Shown here: positions 24,871-36,046 of the stretch, in pieces
Numbering within the stretch: position 1 is the first letter of the stretch
Layout of the letters: each line of letters opens with the position of its first letter
NCBI GenBank assembly: GCA_023053575.1
Contig: JAKZAP010000016.1
Coordinates: 18,618,030-18,682,029, forward strand
DNA: 64,000 nt
Direction of reading: 5' to 3'
Origin: Branchinecta lynchi
Lineage: Eukaryota; Arthropoda; Branchiopoda; Anostraca; Branchinectidae
The notes under the pieces: model-generated
What the model was told of the DNA's origin: nothing
Seen by the model: only the letters and a program-made list of their open reading frames with translations
The model's database searches: none
Position numbers and translations under genes: made by a program

Positions 24871-25160
24871 TGCTTAGAAATGAATTTCTAGCATCCTTAA
24901 AGAGCGCATCTTACCGAAAAGTCAAACAAATACTTCTAACCAAACCATATATCGAGCCATCTATATTCATGGTTCTAAGACCAGGATCATTTTTGCCTAT
25001 ATGGTTTTGATGAGAGATGAATTTCTAGCGCTCTTAAAGTGCGCATCATCATAGACAAGTGCAAAAATAAAATACTTTTACCAAACGATATTCGTGATTT
25101 CCAAGGGCAAATGGTCATTCCTATCTCAAAGGTTTTGCTTATAAATGATCTCCACAAACC
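24871..25160. repeat. About 137-bp tandem duplication in the intron
   Basis: AAATGAATTTCTAGC at about 24879 and GATGAATTTCTAGC at about 25016, each followed by TTAAAG(A/T)GCGCATC; a weaker third unit at about 25142. Confidence 0.5.
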
Positions 25161-25617
25161 CTCGAATTGGCAAATTCCTACTTTCATCTTTTGACCCAGC
25201 CTTGCAACGGCCATATGAGCTTCTAGCTGTCGTTATTTTAAGAAGAGGTTTAATAATTATTCTTTGAAAAACTAGGTAATTTGGAATACCTGTCCCGAAT
25301 TTATATATTATTTTTAATAGATTAGGTGTGACTGGTGTGAGGGTGGGATGAAGAAGAAGAAAATGTGATGGAAAGGTGAAGACGAGAAATGTTTGTTACC
25401 GTTGGTTTCAAGTAAAGAAAATGTATACACTCCCGCACAGACAAGATAGTGCTCTTCACATGTAGGTTGTTTTGTTGGATGAATGATAACACATACACTC
25501 AGACGAGATTGAAAGAAAACAGAATACCGGGATCCACTTTTTTTATGTGCGGTTCATAAACTCAACTTTACGCAAAATCGTGGTAAGTAAAACAAAACCA
25601 TCTGACTCTACTTCTTT

Positions 25618-25834
25618 GGGCGTGTTCTACCATATTAACCGTAGTTACTACGCATGACGTCACAATTTTCGGCTTCTTAAGAATCGTAAACGCTACGCTC
25701 CCGAGCATGGTAAGCAAATAGTTACTATTAGTTACTATTTCGAGGGCTGTGACGGTCAGCGTAGTAACTTTTGACGAGGTTGGAACGGAAATGGTAACTA
25801 ATAGTTACTGTTGTTAGAAGGGTGGAACACGCTC
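25618..25834. mobile_element. MITE with GGGCGTGTTC ends (Harbinger-like?)
   Basis: 217 bp with ends GGGCGTGTTCTACC and GGTGGAACACGCTC (inverted, 12 of 14). The interior has inverted and direct AGTTACTATT motifs. Flanks carry TTT on both sides. PIF/Harbinger is suggested by the end sequence only. Confidence 0.55.
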
Positions 25835-26207
25835 TTTAACTTGACTACAGCTTAAGATTCGGAGAGACGATCAGGGTCTGATCAGGATCATTGATAGTGA
25901 TCAATCCTGCCCGGATTTTCGGCCTAATTCTCAGATCAATACGAAAAAGTCAACTTTATGATGAAAGCGTAAATAATCAGACCAGAAAATCCTTATCGCC
26001 TGTTCTCAAACCTAGAGGGCGCAACGGGGTTCACTCTTCTAAATCCGGCTCTAAAACTTTCACACAAAAGCGTGGGAAGTCAAATCAATTCGTTTTGTTT
26101 TGTAACATTTTCTATAACAAAACGATATGAATAACGTTACCAGGAAGGGCACAATCGTACCCTATGCGCAAGTTCAATAATTCTAGTAACTTTAAACTGG
26201 CGTATTT

Positions 26208-26608
26208 CACAGTGCAAAACGGATACGTCAGCTGCATTTTATTAGAATTATATTTCGGCCATTTTCAGCAAGGGTCCTCTTTAGACCCATGCCGCACAAG
26301 TTGAAAATGAGCTTGCGGATAAACAACGAAGGATTCTAGCTGAAGTATCTGATTTTGTGAATTTCTTCTTGAAAATTGCTTCTAGTTCTAAAGTTTCACG
26401 AATAAAGTTTCTGAAAGAAATTCACAATATCAGATACTTAAACTAAATTCTTTCCATGTTTTTACAAAAGTTCATTTCCCAGCTTTAGCGGCTTGAATCT
26501 AAAGAGGACCCTGGCCAAGAATGGCTGAAATGTAAGCTCTAATAAAATGCAGGTGATGTATCCGTTTTGCACTGTCAAACATGATTCGCAATTACCTTGG
26601 GCTGAAGA
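26208..26608. mobile_element. Fold-back element (family F)
   Basis: About 400 bp in the Hox4 intron. Left arm CAGTGCAAAACGGATACGTC..AGGGTCCTCTTTAGA; right arm CTAAAGAGGACCCTGGCC..TATCCGTTTTGCACTGTC. Central GAAATTC/GAATTTC stretches are also inverted. Confidence 0.7.
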
Positions 26609-27062
26609 AATACTTAAAACCAACGATAACACACATTTCACAAATTAGCCATTTCTCTCATTTTATTTTCTACCCCCCCCCCCTAAATGACAAAATCTTC
26701 TAATTAAACTTACGCGATGTAGGCTACATAGAGACCAACAAAATGTTGGATCAGAACATTCAATCAGTTTTCGACTATAGCATCCATTCTCCATATTCTC
26801 TCTTCTCATGTTTTTTTCTTATAAGTTAACCACAGCTTCGCTTTTGTTGTGCTGTTGAAAACAGAATGTTTATTTCCAATAAAACTGTTCTGCTACTACT
26901 ATTCCGGTCAAAATCTGGTAGCTAGACAGATAGGGAAGAGCTACCTAATGGAGCTGGTTAAGGGATTAGTTGGGGTATACCAACATGTCTACGGGTGTTC
27001 GAGAAGATGGGAAATCTGCAAGACCCGTTTCTCTACGAAGAAATTCCTACATTGTATATACT

Positions 27063-27361
27063 TCCCGATGAAAAAGTTATCTCAAAATAGTACTATGAAG
27101 TAGTACGAAAAAGTAGCATCCAGTACTAACGATGCTACCACATGCTTCTACTTCAAGGCTACCGTGTTACTGCATACTACTATATGCTGCTATTAGCAAG
27201 ACCGGATGCTACTATGGCAGGACAGGATGCTACTGGATGCTACTACATAAGATTGGGCATGCACATTAAATAATAGTATTCTTTGCTATTACATAGTATT
27301 ACATGCAACGTTTTCGTACTACTGCCATACTACTACGCAGGCTACAAATTTTTCATCGGGA
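27063..27361. mobile_element. MITE with TCCCGATGAAAAA ends and GGATGCTACT motifs
   Basis: 299 bp bounded by perfect 13-bp inverted ends. The interior is built from GTAGCATCC / GGATGCTAC and AGTACTA-type motifs on both strands. Flanks ATATACTT / TTGTACTT agree at 6 of 8. Superfamily not assigned. Confidence 0.55.
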
Positions 27362-29336
27362 TTGTACTTGGGGATCCCGTCGAATCTTTGGTCTCCTGTT
27401 CATTTTGTTGACGGACAACAAAATAATAGTATAATCAAATGAGTAACTTTTTGTGTAATCTTTTCTTTATTCCTTGCTCTTTTTACATGATTCCCAGTCA
27501 GCTTGGGGTGAGGGGGTAATAATAGTAACTGATACAAATAAGAACAACTGACACCCAACTGACACATCTATATCTTCTCCATTACACAGCATAAATCAAT
27601 CATTACTCTTGGTGAATGTTTAGTATTAAATAGGTCAAGCAGATAAACTGGAATGAACGGCAGTTTAAGTTGGACGCTGGAGAACCATCGACACTGAGAT
27701 CCCGTCAATTTAAGTTGGTCTTCATTATGTTTTACCTTAAATTACCTTAAATCGCATTGTCCAGGGACAAAGGTGACAATGCTTCTGTAGAGTCGCTGGT
27801 GGTGTGATGATTTTTTGGTTGGATTTTCTAATTAGTTCGTAGACAGCTAATGTCTGGTTGCTGACTCCGCTGCATCCCATTTTTTTTTTACGATCCCATT
27901 GACGATCCCATCCCATCCCATTCGTCAAAAGCCCACAGGCTTTTGACGACCATTCCTTGTCCAACTTAACTTTGAAAGCAAAACTTTCTTGGCATTTAAC
28001 AATAACTGAAAAAATCCCTATCAAAGAACTGTAAGTTTCCTTAAAGCACAATGGACACTTCTAATGCTTTATTTTGTATTAAATGCTTCACAAATAAACA
28101 TTTCCGACTTCCTTTAGAAGGCGCTACAAAAATCGGCCGTTTTCTTTTTATCCCTTGTCTTTACCTCTCTGACATTTTGGCGACCCAAATCTTAGGAGCT
28201 GGGATATCGTGGCAGGAAATTCAAAAACTCCCAGCAATGCTTGATATAAAAGGATATATTTGAGATGTCACCAAAGTCAAGCCCAGATGCAGTTTACCTG
28301 ATTGTTCTAGTGTTCCATCAGAAATTCCATGTTTTAAAGTGCCTATTAAAAGTTTTTCTTTGTGGAATAGTGTTGTGAAGCTTGATTAACTTGCTTTATA
28401 AAATGTACCAGAATATGCAATAAGTTTATAAAAATAACATAGCTACAAAAATCATTAAAAAACAAATAGCCTATTCAGATCTGAATTATACAAGCTGATC
28501 TTTGCAAATTGAGCATGTACTGGCCCAAAAAATTACGCTTTGAAATATCACTGAGAGGAAAATGTTGAAAAAGCTGCTGAGCTAGGGGGGTAAGCATTGT
28601 TCCTAGGTTGTTACAGAGTGGGATTGGGGTAGTTAGATGTGCGCATTGAACTTTAAAGAATAGTGATTGTCATAAGGAAAAGAGTTAGCACTTGAAATTG
28701 TCTGAGAATGAGTATTTTGTCATGTTCAGTATGCATATTGTAATATTATTTCTTTGAATACGAGGACATCTCGGTCTCTAGACAATTCGAAAACCCCCCT
28801 TTTCACAAGAATTAATAAACTATACCAGAAGGACTCTAGTGTGCATCTTCATATATGGGCTTAATAATCTAGCTCTAGGAAAATAATTTTGATAGTTAAT
28901 TGAAACAACTACCCGAGAAGCAATACCCCATTTTTGACACACCTGACTAGGCCTGATACCAAAATATTATGCTCACTAAAAGATAGTAACTGAGTGCTAA
29001 GACAGACACCTTCATTTGGTAAGCTTAGTAAGCACAAGTTATCCCGAGCGTTAGAAAGGTGAATCAATGAGTTCCCAAATCCCGTGCATTCTCATGAAAC
29101 ATTCTTAAGTGTGAAAAAAATAAATCACTCCTCAGCCAGGATTCCAACCCAGGACCTTCGGGTTTCGATCATGAAATTTATGAACCAGAACGAACTAGCA
29201 TAAATACGGTCCGACGAACAAACAGATTTTCTATTTTTAGTCGAATAAAGTCGCCCTTATGCTAAAATCTCGTAGGCCACAAAACGTGGGGATTTCAGAA
29301 GCTTATAATTCCATAAGGGAGCTAGGCAAGGCCGTA
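27362..29336. other. Intron stretch without recognised gene
   Basis: Contains a family E border relic (GGGGATCCCGTCGAATCTTT at 27371), an 11-bp perfect hairpin CGTCAAAAGCC / GGCTTTTGACG (27923-27948), and a tRNA-like B-box region on the minus strand near 29130-29160. The frames 27737-28051 and 28051-28263 are not recognised. Confidence 0.4.
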
Positions 29337-29495
29337 TCCGGGGGGGGGGGGGTAGGGGGTTGAACCCCCCCATCGAAATATACAAAAATAACCATTTTTA
29401 TAGACTTTTCCCTCTGATCTATGTCTTTTTTTGTACTTTTTTGTCCGACCCGCAGGCACCCCTCCCCCCCAAACAAATTCCTGGATACGGGCCTG
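29337..29495 (-). mobile_element. Family A MITE copy 6
   Basis: 159 bp, minus. Ends CAAGGCCGTATCC and GGATACGGGCCTG; target duplication GAGCTAGG / GCGCTAGG (7 of 8). It has a G run at one end and C-rich runs towards the other. Confidence 0.9.
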
Positions 29496-29992
29496 GCGCT
29501 AGGTATATTATAAAAGACAGAACAAACAAGAAGGGTCCTTTAAGATAAAACCTCTTTCTCTACCCCACTATTTCTGAAAACTAATCTCCTTTTTATTATA
29601 AATCCGTTCTCCTCACGACGACATAAGATCGGTACATACTCTTCCAGTTGTTCATTAAAAGCTTCCCTTCATAAACCTATTCTGTTTTTAAGTTTCTTCT
29701 TTTTGTCTTCTCCTCTTTGCTCTTCTAAAAATTTGGAAGGCATGAAAACTGTCCTGCGCTTCAACGGTGCGTGTTCCTGAAGGCTAGTCTTCACCAATGC
29801 ACGTTAACATGCTCTTCATTTATTTATTAATAACCCGCTTATTTGGTATTGCGGAGTAATTCAAAATAAAAGACACGAATGACAACCCTAAACAGAAAAG
29901 AATAGTTAAATAAGTTTACGGTCTTTAAACACAATTTAATTATATCCAGAGATCATTCTAAATTACCGGATGTTCAAGACGGTTGACAGCTT

Positions 29993-30280
29993 ATAATAAT
30001 GATTGTATTCAAAGCAAAAGGCCGTATACAAGAAAATACATATAGAACAACAAAACAAATAACTTCACATGCAATAAACTTTACCGTCTCTCTCTCGAAA
30101 TTTCACCACATCATCAACAAATCTGAAAATTTTACATATTATAACACTTGGCGTCATGCTCTTTAAGATGTCAGGAAGTAACATAACCTCACCTCCCAAT
30201 AATTCCCTTCTTAACCCAGTAAGCTCTGGACATCGGCACAGAACATGGACCAAATCATCAACTCCATTACCACGCCTTGA
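29993..30280 (-). pseudogene. Non-LTR C-terminal fragment, interrupted
   Basis: Frame reads GNGVDDLVHVLCRCPELTGLRRELLGG, the same H-x-x-x-C region and LRRE block as 41318-41795, with the same kind of 3' tail (GTATTCAAAGCAAAAGGCC then ATTATTATAA). The first Cys pair is missing: a hAT-like MITE (30281-30587) lies at that point. Confidence 0.75.
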
Positions 30281-30587
30281 CAGTGTTGCCACATCAACAA
30301 CATTTAGAGAGTGACTTTTGGCCCAAATCAGAGAAGTGAATTTTTTTTTTTACGAAAAAACGTAAAATGGTAACTTTTGGTCTGCATTGCCTCTGCGAAA
30401 ACAATGCATTTTAAATTTATTTTCACAAACAAACGTGAAATAGTCACTTCTTTTCGGAATCCCTGCTGCAAAAGGGACACATTTGGACGTAATCTCAAAT
30501 AGAAGGATTTGTCTGTCCGTCGGACAAGAGTGGTAAAAACAAAATAGAGTGACAATTCACACTAACGTCCGTCATGTGGCAACCCTT
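30281..30587. mobile_element. hAT-like MITE interrupting a retrotransposon remnant
   Basis: 307 bp. Ends CAGTGTTGCCACAT and ATGTGGCAACCCTT (inverted, about 12 of 14); flanking 8-bp duplication CGCCTTGA / CACCTTGA (7 of 8). It breaks the minus-strand non-LTR fragment just N-terminal to its Cys/His motif. No coding capacity. Confidence 0.8.
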
Positions 30588-30821
30588 CACCTTGAGTGTA
30601 CTAACGACAAGAACAAACTGGATTCTAGGCGGGGTTTTGGGTTTCGATCATAATATTTTGCACCATAAACGGCTTTCGCCCCTATATCACGAATAAACGG
30701 GAACGTTCATGCTAAGTCGAGACGACAGCTTTACTTGCCATACATTTATAGCTTCTGATCGGCACAGCATTATCTGTTAATCTGCAGTTAGACTCCATGA
30801 GTTTGGGACTTGTCAATCTAC

Positions 30822-30905
30822 TATAGTAGTAGTAGTAGTAGAACAATTTTATTGAAAATAAACATTTTGTTTTAATAGCACAACAAAGGCGGGGCTTGCG
30901 AGGCT
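30822..30905 (-). mobile_element. Retroelement 3' tail with (TAG)n
   Basis: Five TAG units, then AACAATTTTATTGAAAATAA and AAAGGCGGGGCTTGCGAGGC. Arrangement fits a minus-strand non-LTR 3' end. No coding part visible beyond it. Confidence 0.4.
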
Positions 30906-31689
30906 GTGCTAACTAGTAAGAAGAAAACAAGAAGAGAGGAGAGAGTATTGAGAATGAGACCAGGTGCCGATACCAAAACAAAACAAAAACGTTAACGAAA
31001 AACATTACCTAACCTTAGCCTTGATTTGTGGATACCCAAAGCCAAACGCTGGATACTTACACCCAATTAAACACTGATGAGATGTAGAAGCTCAGAAATC
31101 ACCCAATCCGAATTCCTTTCAGCGGGGTGACGGTTAGAGTCCAAAAGGGTATCTGCTTTTGGCACAGGGTATCCAGAATTCTGAAGTGTGCAATGTAACT
31201 CACTTAAAAGTCGTGTTTAAACATGCATATCTGATCCCAGCTTAGACTTTTTCTCATCTTTTACTCACATAAATCCATCCTCAATTGTGGGTCAAGCCGA
31301 GAGAAGATTTCCGGCACCAAACAGTCTTAATGTGAATATAAAAAGAATAATAATAATTGCAACAAAAAGACTTTCAACTCTACCAAGTTGAACAGAACGC
31401 GTTTCGACTAAGAAGGAAAACAACAGGTGCGCAAGCGCTCAAACGTGGAGTGTGAAAGTAAAATGTGTATTACATCTAATATTCGAACAGCTTTAGAACC
31501 AAGACGTTTCACATACCGACTAACCAAACGAGTATTGAACTAACCTAATTTGAAATCATCCCGCTTAAGGAAAGGTGGCGATTATGATTTTTCAGGCAGT
31601 TTAAAAGGTTTTATGCAACCAAACCACATGTAGAAATCAAAAGATCTTCTTGCTAGAGTGATCACCTTGCTTCGGTTATGAGCTCTGGT

Positions 31690-32175
31690 CAAATTATGAA
31701 CAATATTCACCGGGCAATGTGGGCCCGATTACCCCTGAACCGGGTGGGTGTGGGCAGGGGCGTCACGACCGGGGGGAGGCCCCTCCCAATGCTGTCGGCC
31801 AGTCGGTGAAAATTACCGAGTCGGCGCGAAGCGCCGCGATTTTTCATCAAAACAGTTGATTTTTTTCATGAAGTTTCTGAAAATTGGTCCACTTTTCGTC
31901 AAAATAGTCGGTTTTTCTGAAAATCAGTAGATTTTTCAGAATATCAGTCGATTTTTTTCAAAAATTTCATTTTTGTTGTTGAAAACAGTCGTTTTTTCTG
32001 CAGAAAAGTCAGTAAAAACTACCAGCCAGTCGGTAAATGCCTCATCCCCCCCCCAAACATTTTGGCTAGTAACGCCTCTGGGTGTGGGGTGTGGGACCCC
32101 CAAAAGGCACAACTAGACGCCAATGCGTATACCACGTTTCACCTGTCTTGGTTCACGAGTTATGAACTGGAGTAA
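31690..32175 (-). repeat. Inverted relative of the 53.6-kb satellite, split by family B
   Basis: CCGGGCAATGTGGGCCCGAT to GGTGTGGG on the left, then GGTGTGGGACCCCCAAAAGG and TTCACGAGTTATGAACTGG on the right; the reverse complement matches 53600-53700. The 326-bp MITE sits between. Confidence 0.6.
31755..32080 (+). mobile_element. Family B MITE copy 1 (hAT-like)
   Basis: 326 bp. Ends CAGGGGCGTCAC and GTAACGCCTCTG; perfect 8-bp duplication GGTGTGGG at 31747-31754 and 32081-32088. The interior has GGCGCGAAGCGCC and repeats of a roughly 20-bp CAGTCGATTTTTCTGAA-like motif. Inserted inside an inverted copy of the satellite seen at 53.6-54.2 kb. Confidence 0.9.
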
Positions 32176-32393
32176 AAATGGTGAAAACGAGAGTGGATTG
32201 TTCATAAATGAACACTCCACTAAAAATGAAAGAAGACATCCTAAACATTCGCAAGGATCAACTGTTTACAAGACTCACAAATATGCCATTGCTAATCATT
32301 CACAGCTGATTCATTCAGCTCGCGGGAGAAATTTAGGAATCGTGTCGTCGCCGATTTGAGCGAGAGGAGAGGCAGGTGATGACCAGTTCCATC

Positions 32394-32563
32394 CAGGCCC
32401 GTATCCAGGAATTTATTTCGGGGGGGGGGGGGGGGTTTGCCTGCGGGTCGGACATAAAGCACAAAAAAGACATCGATCAGAGGGAAAAGCCTATAAAAAT
32501 GGTTATTTTTGTATGTTTCGGGGGGGGTCAACCCCCTAGCCCCCCCCCCTGGATACGGCCTTG
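32394..32563 (+). mobile_element. Family A MITE copy 7
   Basis: 170 bp, plus, with a perfect 8-bp duplication GTTCCATC at 32386-32393 and 32564-32571. Best reference copy: CAGGCCCGTATCCAGG, G run, GCCTGCGGGTCGGAC, A-rich core, GTATGTTTCGG, G run, C run, CTGGATACGGCCTTG. Confidence 0.93.
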
Positions 32564-33729
32564 GTTCCATCATACTGTTATGACACAACAGAAAAAGGAA
32601 AAGTAAAAGGAAAAGTAAAAGGAAAATGGCAAGTGGAGTAGGCACAAACACCATATTTTCATACCAATTTAAAGTTCTCGTAAAACTATACCACTGACAA
32701 AATGTCAAAATTATTGTTTAACTGGACTTCTTACCGTCATATGTTCCAACAGAGGCAAACAGTTTGTGCATTTCAGTTCAAATTCCCCAGAAGAGAACAA
32801 AATTTCAGTTCGTATGCATTGGGTCTGGCAATTTGTCTCCTCTTTGGAAGCACGCAACATGTTACGCACAACCATCTTCAAGGAACATTGTCTCTGATTA
32901 GTTTGAACGGTTCGTACTTCGGATGGAAGCAATCACAAACAACCCTAAGCGCGGGGCTTAACTGTGAAAAAAAAACTCTATGGGAAGATTGGATGATGAT
33001 GAAAGACAAAAAGACGAATATAACTGTACACGAAAAATTGAAAATCATTTGAGCTGAGGAAAATAATGGAATAGTGCTGAGGTTCAGTTCTGCTTTAAAT
33101 GTCTTCCAAAAACCTATAGCAATGTAGGGAAAATATATCTTGGCAAGTACCTCACAGTAGAGTAAATAACACAGACCGGGTAGGAACGTGTTGGTGCTCT
33201 TTGGATTTTTATCAGTCTAATGGGCCGTGTCCAGGGATAGAAATCTTTTATTGTCTTTTTTCTTATAAATTTAGAATTAAATTCATTTTTTTTTTAAATT
33301 CAATTACTTAGGCCGATTAATAATATTAATAAGTAATTACTATGTCAGATTAATAGTAATTGACTTCTTTCTTCAACTCTTTTGTGATCCATATTTACTG
33401 TTTAATGATGAGTGACTAACTATTTACAAATAGTAGACAATCATTCGTCAAGGTTGTAAACTGCACACGAAAAGTTGAAAATCATGTGAGTCATTTTCCC
33501 TCCATAACAATGGAGGGAAAACATAACTTGGCAGCATCTCACAGTAGAGTAGCCAGTGGTTCACAACCGGTGGTACGCGTACCCCAAGGGGTACGCGAGA
33601 CCCTTGCAAGGGGTATGCAACGGAACCAAAATTGATATAGTCTGTAGCTTCAAAATCTCGTCTCACTCATTTGTGATTGCCGAAATCCTAATATTAGAAG
33701 CAGATTATCAGCAGCCAAAACGTATCTTA

Positions 33730-33903
33730 AGGGGCAAGGTATTTTTACTGACCAACAGGTCATTTTTACCAGTTTTTTTTGTTTTAGTAACTGCTCTTAC
33801 AAAAAATCGCGGCGCTTCGCGCAGACTCTTTTCTTTTTAATCGTCCGGCCGATCTTTGGAGGGGGGGGGGAGGGGGTTTGTCAACCTATGCGCGACGCCT
33901 CTG
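33730..33903 (-). mobile_element. Family B fragment inside a hAT element
   Basis: Reverse-oriented: GCGGCGCTTCGCGC, a G run and the end GCGACGCCTCTG at 33891-33903. The other end is lost. Lies within the hAT element 33554-34319; just to its right a 24-bp unit (CTGATTACAAG...AAAGT) is repeated twice. Confidence 0.6.
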
Positions 33904-33984
33904 ATTACAAGCCCTAGTGAAAGTCTGATTACAAGACCTAGTGAAAGTCATTGAAAAAATGTTGATTCCAAAGCAGCCAGCCTA

Positions 33985-34130
33985 CTGCTTTAAAATCTGT
34001 TCCTGTGTCAAACAATATTGTTTCAAGAAGAATCGAAGACTTTGCAAGTGATACTGTCATTCAGGTTGCGAAGTGAGCCAACGAAAAAGTTTGCGATGCA
34101 GGTTGATGGAATCACGGAGAACATCAAAAC
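33985..34130 (+). pseudogene. hAT transposase fragment
   Basis: One frame reads SVPVSNNIVSRRIEDFASD, the SNNTVxRRI block of hAT transposases of the ZBED5/SCAND3-like group. About 15 codons later a shift into the next frame gives KKFAMQVDGITE, matching the F-A-x-Q-L-D-E-S-T catalytic-region block with the Asp kept and the following Glu-Ser altered. The frameshift and lack of surrounding sequence make it non-functional. Family assignment rests on these two blocks in the right order, inside an element with matching hAT ends. Confidence 0.75.
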
Positions 34131-34939
34131 TAAAAACAGAAGCAGGCTGACTAAAAGTTATTGACATTAATGACGTCGAGCCGAGATTCAACAAAATTTT
34201 AGCTACAAAGCAGCCTCCAGTGATTGCCCCATTGATTTTAAATATTTTTCTACACATGTACGCAACCTTTTCGAACCTTGATTAGGGGTACGCGGTACGG
34301 AAAAGGTTGGGAACCACTGAAGTAGACAACACAGGCCGGGTAGGAACTTGTAGCTGCTATTTGGGTTTTTATCAGTCTAATGGGCCCTGTCCAGGGGTCG
34401 ACATTTTTTATTGTCTTTTTTCTTATAAATTCAGAATTGAATTGATTTTTTTTTTCGAATTCAATTACTTAGGAAGATGAATAATATTAATAAGTGATTA
34501 CTATGTTAGATTAATAGTACTTGATTTCTTTCCTTAACTCTTTTGTGGTCCATATTACCCTTTTGTTTTATCATGAGTGACTAAATATTTACAACTAACT
34601 GGACATGGTTAACATTTGTCAAGATATTACTTCCTCGTCGAATCTGACGGATTTTTTCGGCGCCTAAGACTTGCCAATATGTTGTTGCAAATCCCCGGAT
34701 CCCCCTTGGTTTGCGTGTTTTACTTTGGGTTGTGATTGTTTCATAGACCGAGGTTCTTTCATTAATGCGGATCAGGGTTAGCAGTTCAAGGATCAGTAGT
34801 GTCTATCTTTTTCCTTTTTCTTTCTGTGTCATGGCCTTCTGGGTTTTGCACATTAAATTATATTCGTTGAGCACGGTTGGGACATCAGAAAACCTGTAGA
34901 GTAATAATGCTCAGTTTCAGGAAGTACCTGCCTAAAAGG

Positions 34940-35137
34940 CAGGCCCGTATCCAGGAATTTATTTCGGTGGGGGGGGGGGTCCCTTTCGGGGGGGGGGGTT
35001 GCCTGCTGGTCCGAAAAAAAGTACAAAAAACACATAGATCAGAGGGTAGAGCCTGTAAAAATTACTATTTTTGTATGTTTCGGGTGGGATTTCAACCCCC
35101 TAACCCCCCCCCCCCCATACCCCTGAATACGGCTTTG
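34940..35137 (+). mobile_element. Family A MITE copy 8
   Basis: 198 bp, plus, with a perfect 8-bp duplication CTAAAAGG at 34932-34939 and 35138-35145. The first G block is duplicated (two runs separated by TCCCTTTC), making it the longest copy. Confidence 0.92.
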
Positions 35138-35997
35138 CTAAAAGGACTGAAGATTTGGCTAGATATCATATTCCTGCAGGCTAATTGCTACTCAAAATCA
35201 AGAAATAAAAAGTGTAAAAATTGTCAGCGCTTACTGTTTCGTTGGGTCAAAGAATTCGAAATGTACTATTTTCTCTAACATCGATACATGATTGCCGAGA
35301 CATCTCGCTGCTCCTTGTGTTTGACAATGCAAAACGGATACGCCAGCTACATTTATTATTTACCTTTTCACAGATTTTTGTAGACAAAGTTATGCTTATA
35401 TTTAAGCGTCTGAGCTGTGACGATACAAATTGTAAAAGCATAACTTTGTGTGGTTCCTGTCAACCATCAAGTTTCTCTCTAATTAGATCATCCTTGGACT
35501 TGTGATAGTATTTCCGGAAATATCCGGTCAGCTCCACCCACAGAGGTCGGATCCGGCCGGGACTCGAAAAAGCATATCTAGAGCAGACGACCTCTGTGCA
35601 CCCAAATAATATCCCAAATCACTCAACCTGTTTGGCCCGTATGAATGTCATAAGTTTGATCGCATTTAAGGTTGCACATCCTTCTGCTAAATGTTTTCAA
35701 AATGAGCAGTAATCTGCGATTTGGCTGTTTTTAGGGTTATTTTTCGCGAAACACGTGACATTATTGGATATCAATTGCAAAGACCAATTGACCACAGAAA
35801 AATCAAAATATACCCAAATAAACAGAAAAACAAATCACTTTACCTAAAGCATCTACATTTTGCAAGTTAAGTCTTCTTGATGCTTCGTTGATACCCGAAT
35901 GAACCTTACTAAATTTGCTACTACTCCGAAACATTAGTTGCGTCTTTGCAGATGCCTTGGTCCCGTTACCGCTGTAACTGAATCTGCAAAAATAGTC

Positions 35998-36046
35998 GTT
36001 TTTGCAGTTACCGTGGTATCTGATACCACGGTTGCTCTGCAAAAAC
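35998..36046. repeat. Inverted repeat centred on ACCGTGGTATC
   Basis: CCGTGGTATC-T-GATACCACGG is a perfect 21-base palindrome (36011-36031); arms extend to GTTTTTGCAG / CTGCAAAAAC with small gaps. The same ACCGTGGTATC motif recurs to about 36250. Confidence 0.7.

Larger units (their letters stand above)
33554..34319 (+). mobile_element. hAT transposon, internally deleted
   Basis: 766 bp with TIRs CAGTGGTTCACAACC and GGTTGGGAACCACTG and subterminal GGTACGCG motifs at both ends. The + strand keeps a transposase remnant at 33985-34130. Inserted in the second unit of a tandem duplication whose first unit (33026-33455) is the empty site. The duplication at the insertion is decayed (AGAGTAGC / AAGTAGAC). 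Confidence 0.85.
33026..34630 (+). repeat. Tandem duplication, about 430-bp unit
   Basis: Unit 1 (about 33026-33455) and unit 2 (about 33458-34630 minus the 766-bp hAT insert) match over CACGAAAAATTGAAAATCAT, CACAGTAGAGTA, CCGGGTAGGAAC, TTTTTATCAGTCTAATGGGC and a long AT-rich tail. Unit 1 shows the uninterrupted insertion site. Confidence 0.85.

Noticed and set aside
29101..29190. tRNA gene on the minus strand
   Set aside because: A T-arm-like CTGGGTTGGAATCCTGG is present but the pairs include two wobbles and no full cloverleaf can be made.
32292..32708. 138-codon minus frame
   Set aside because: Mostly the reverse strand of family A copy 7; similar frames occur in other copies (13309-13677, 34877-35278).
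32702..33052. 116-codon + frame
   Set aside because: Longest non-repeat frame in the area but with no recognisable domain and no splice context; left out for lack of support.
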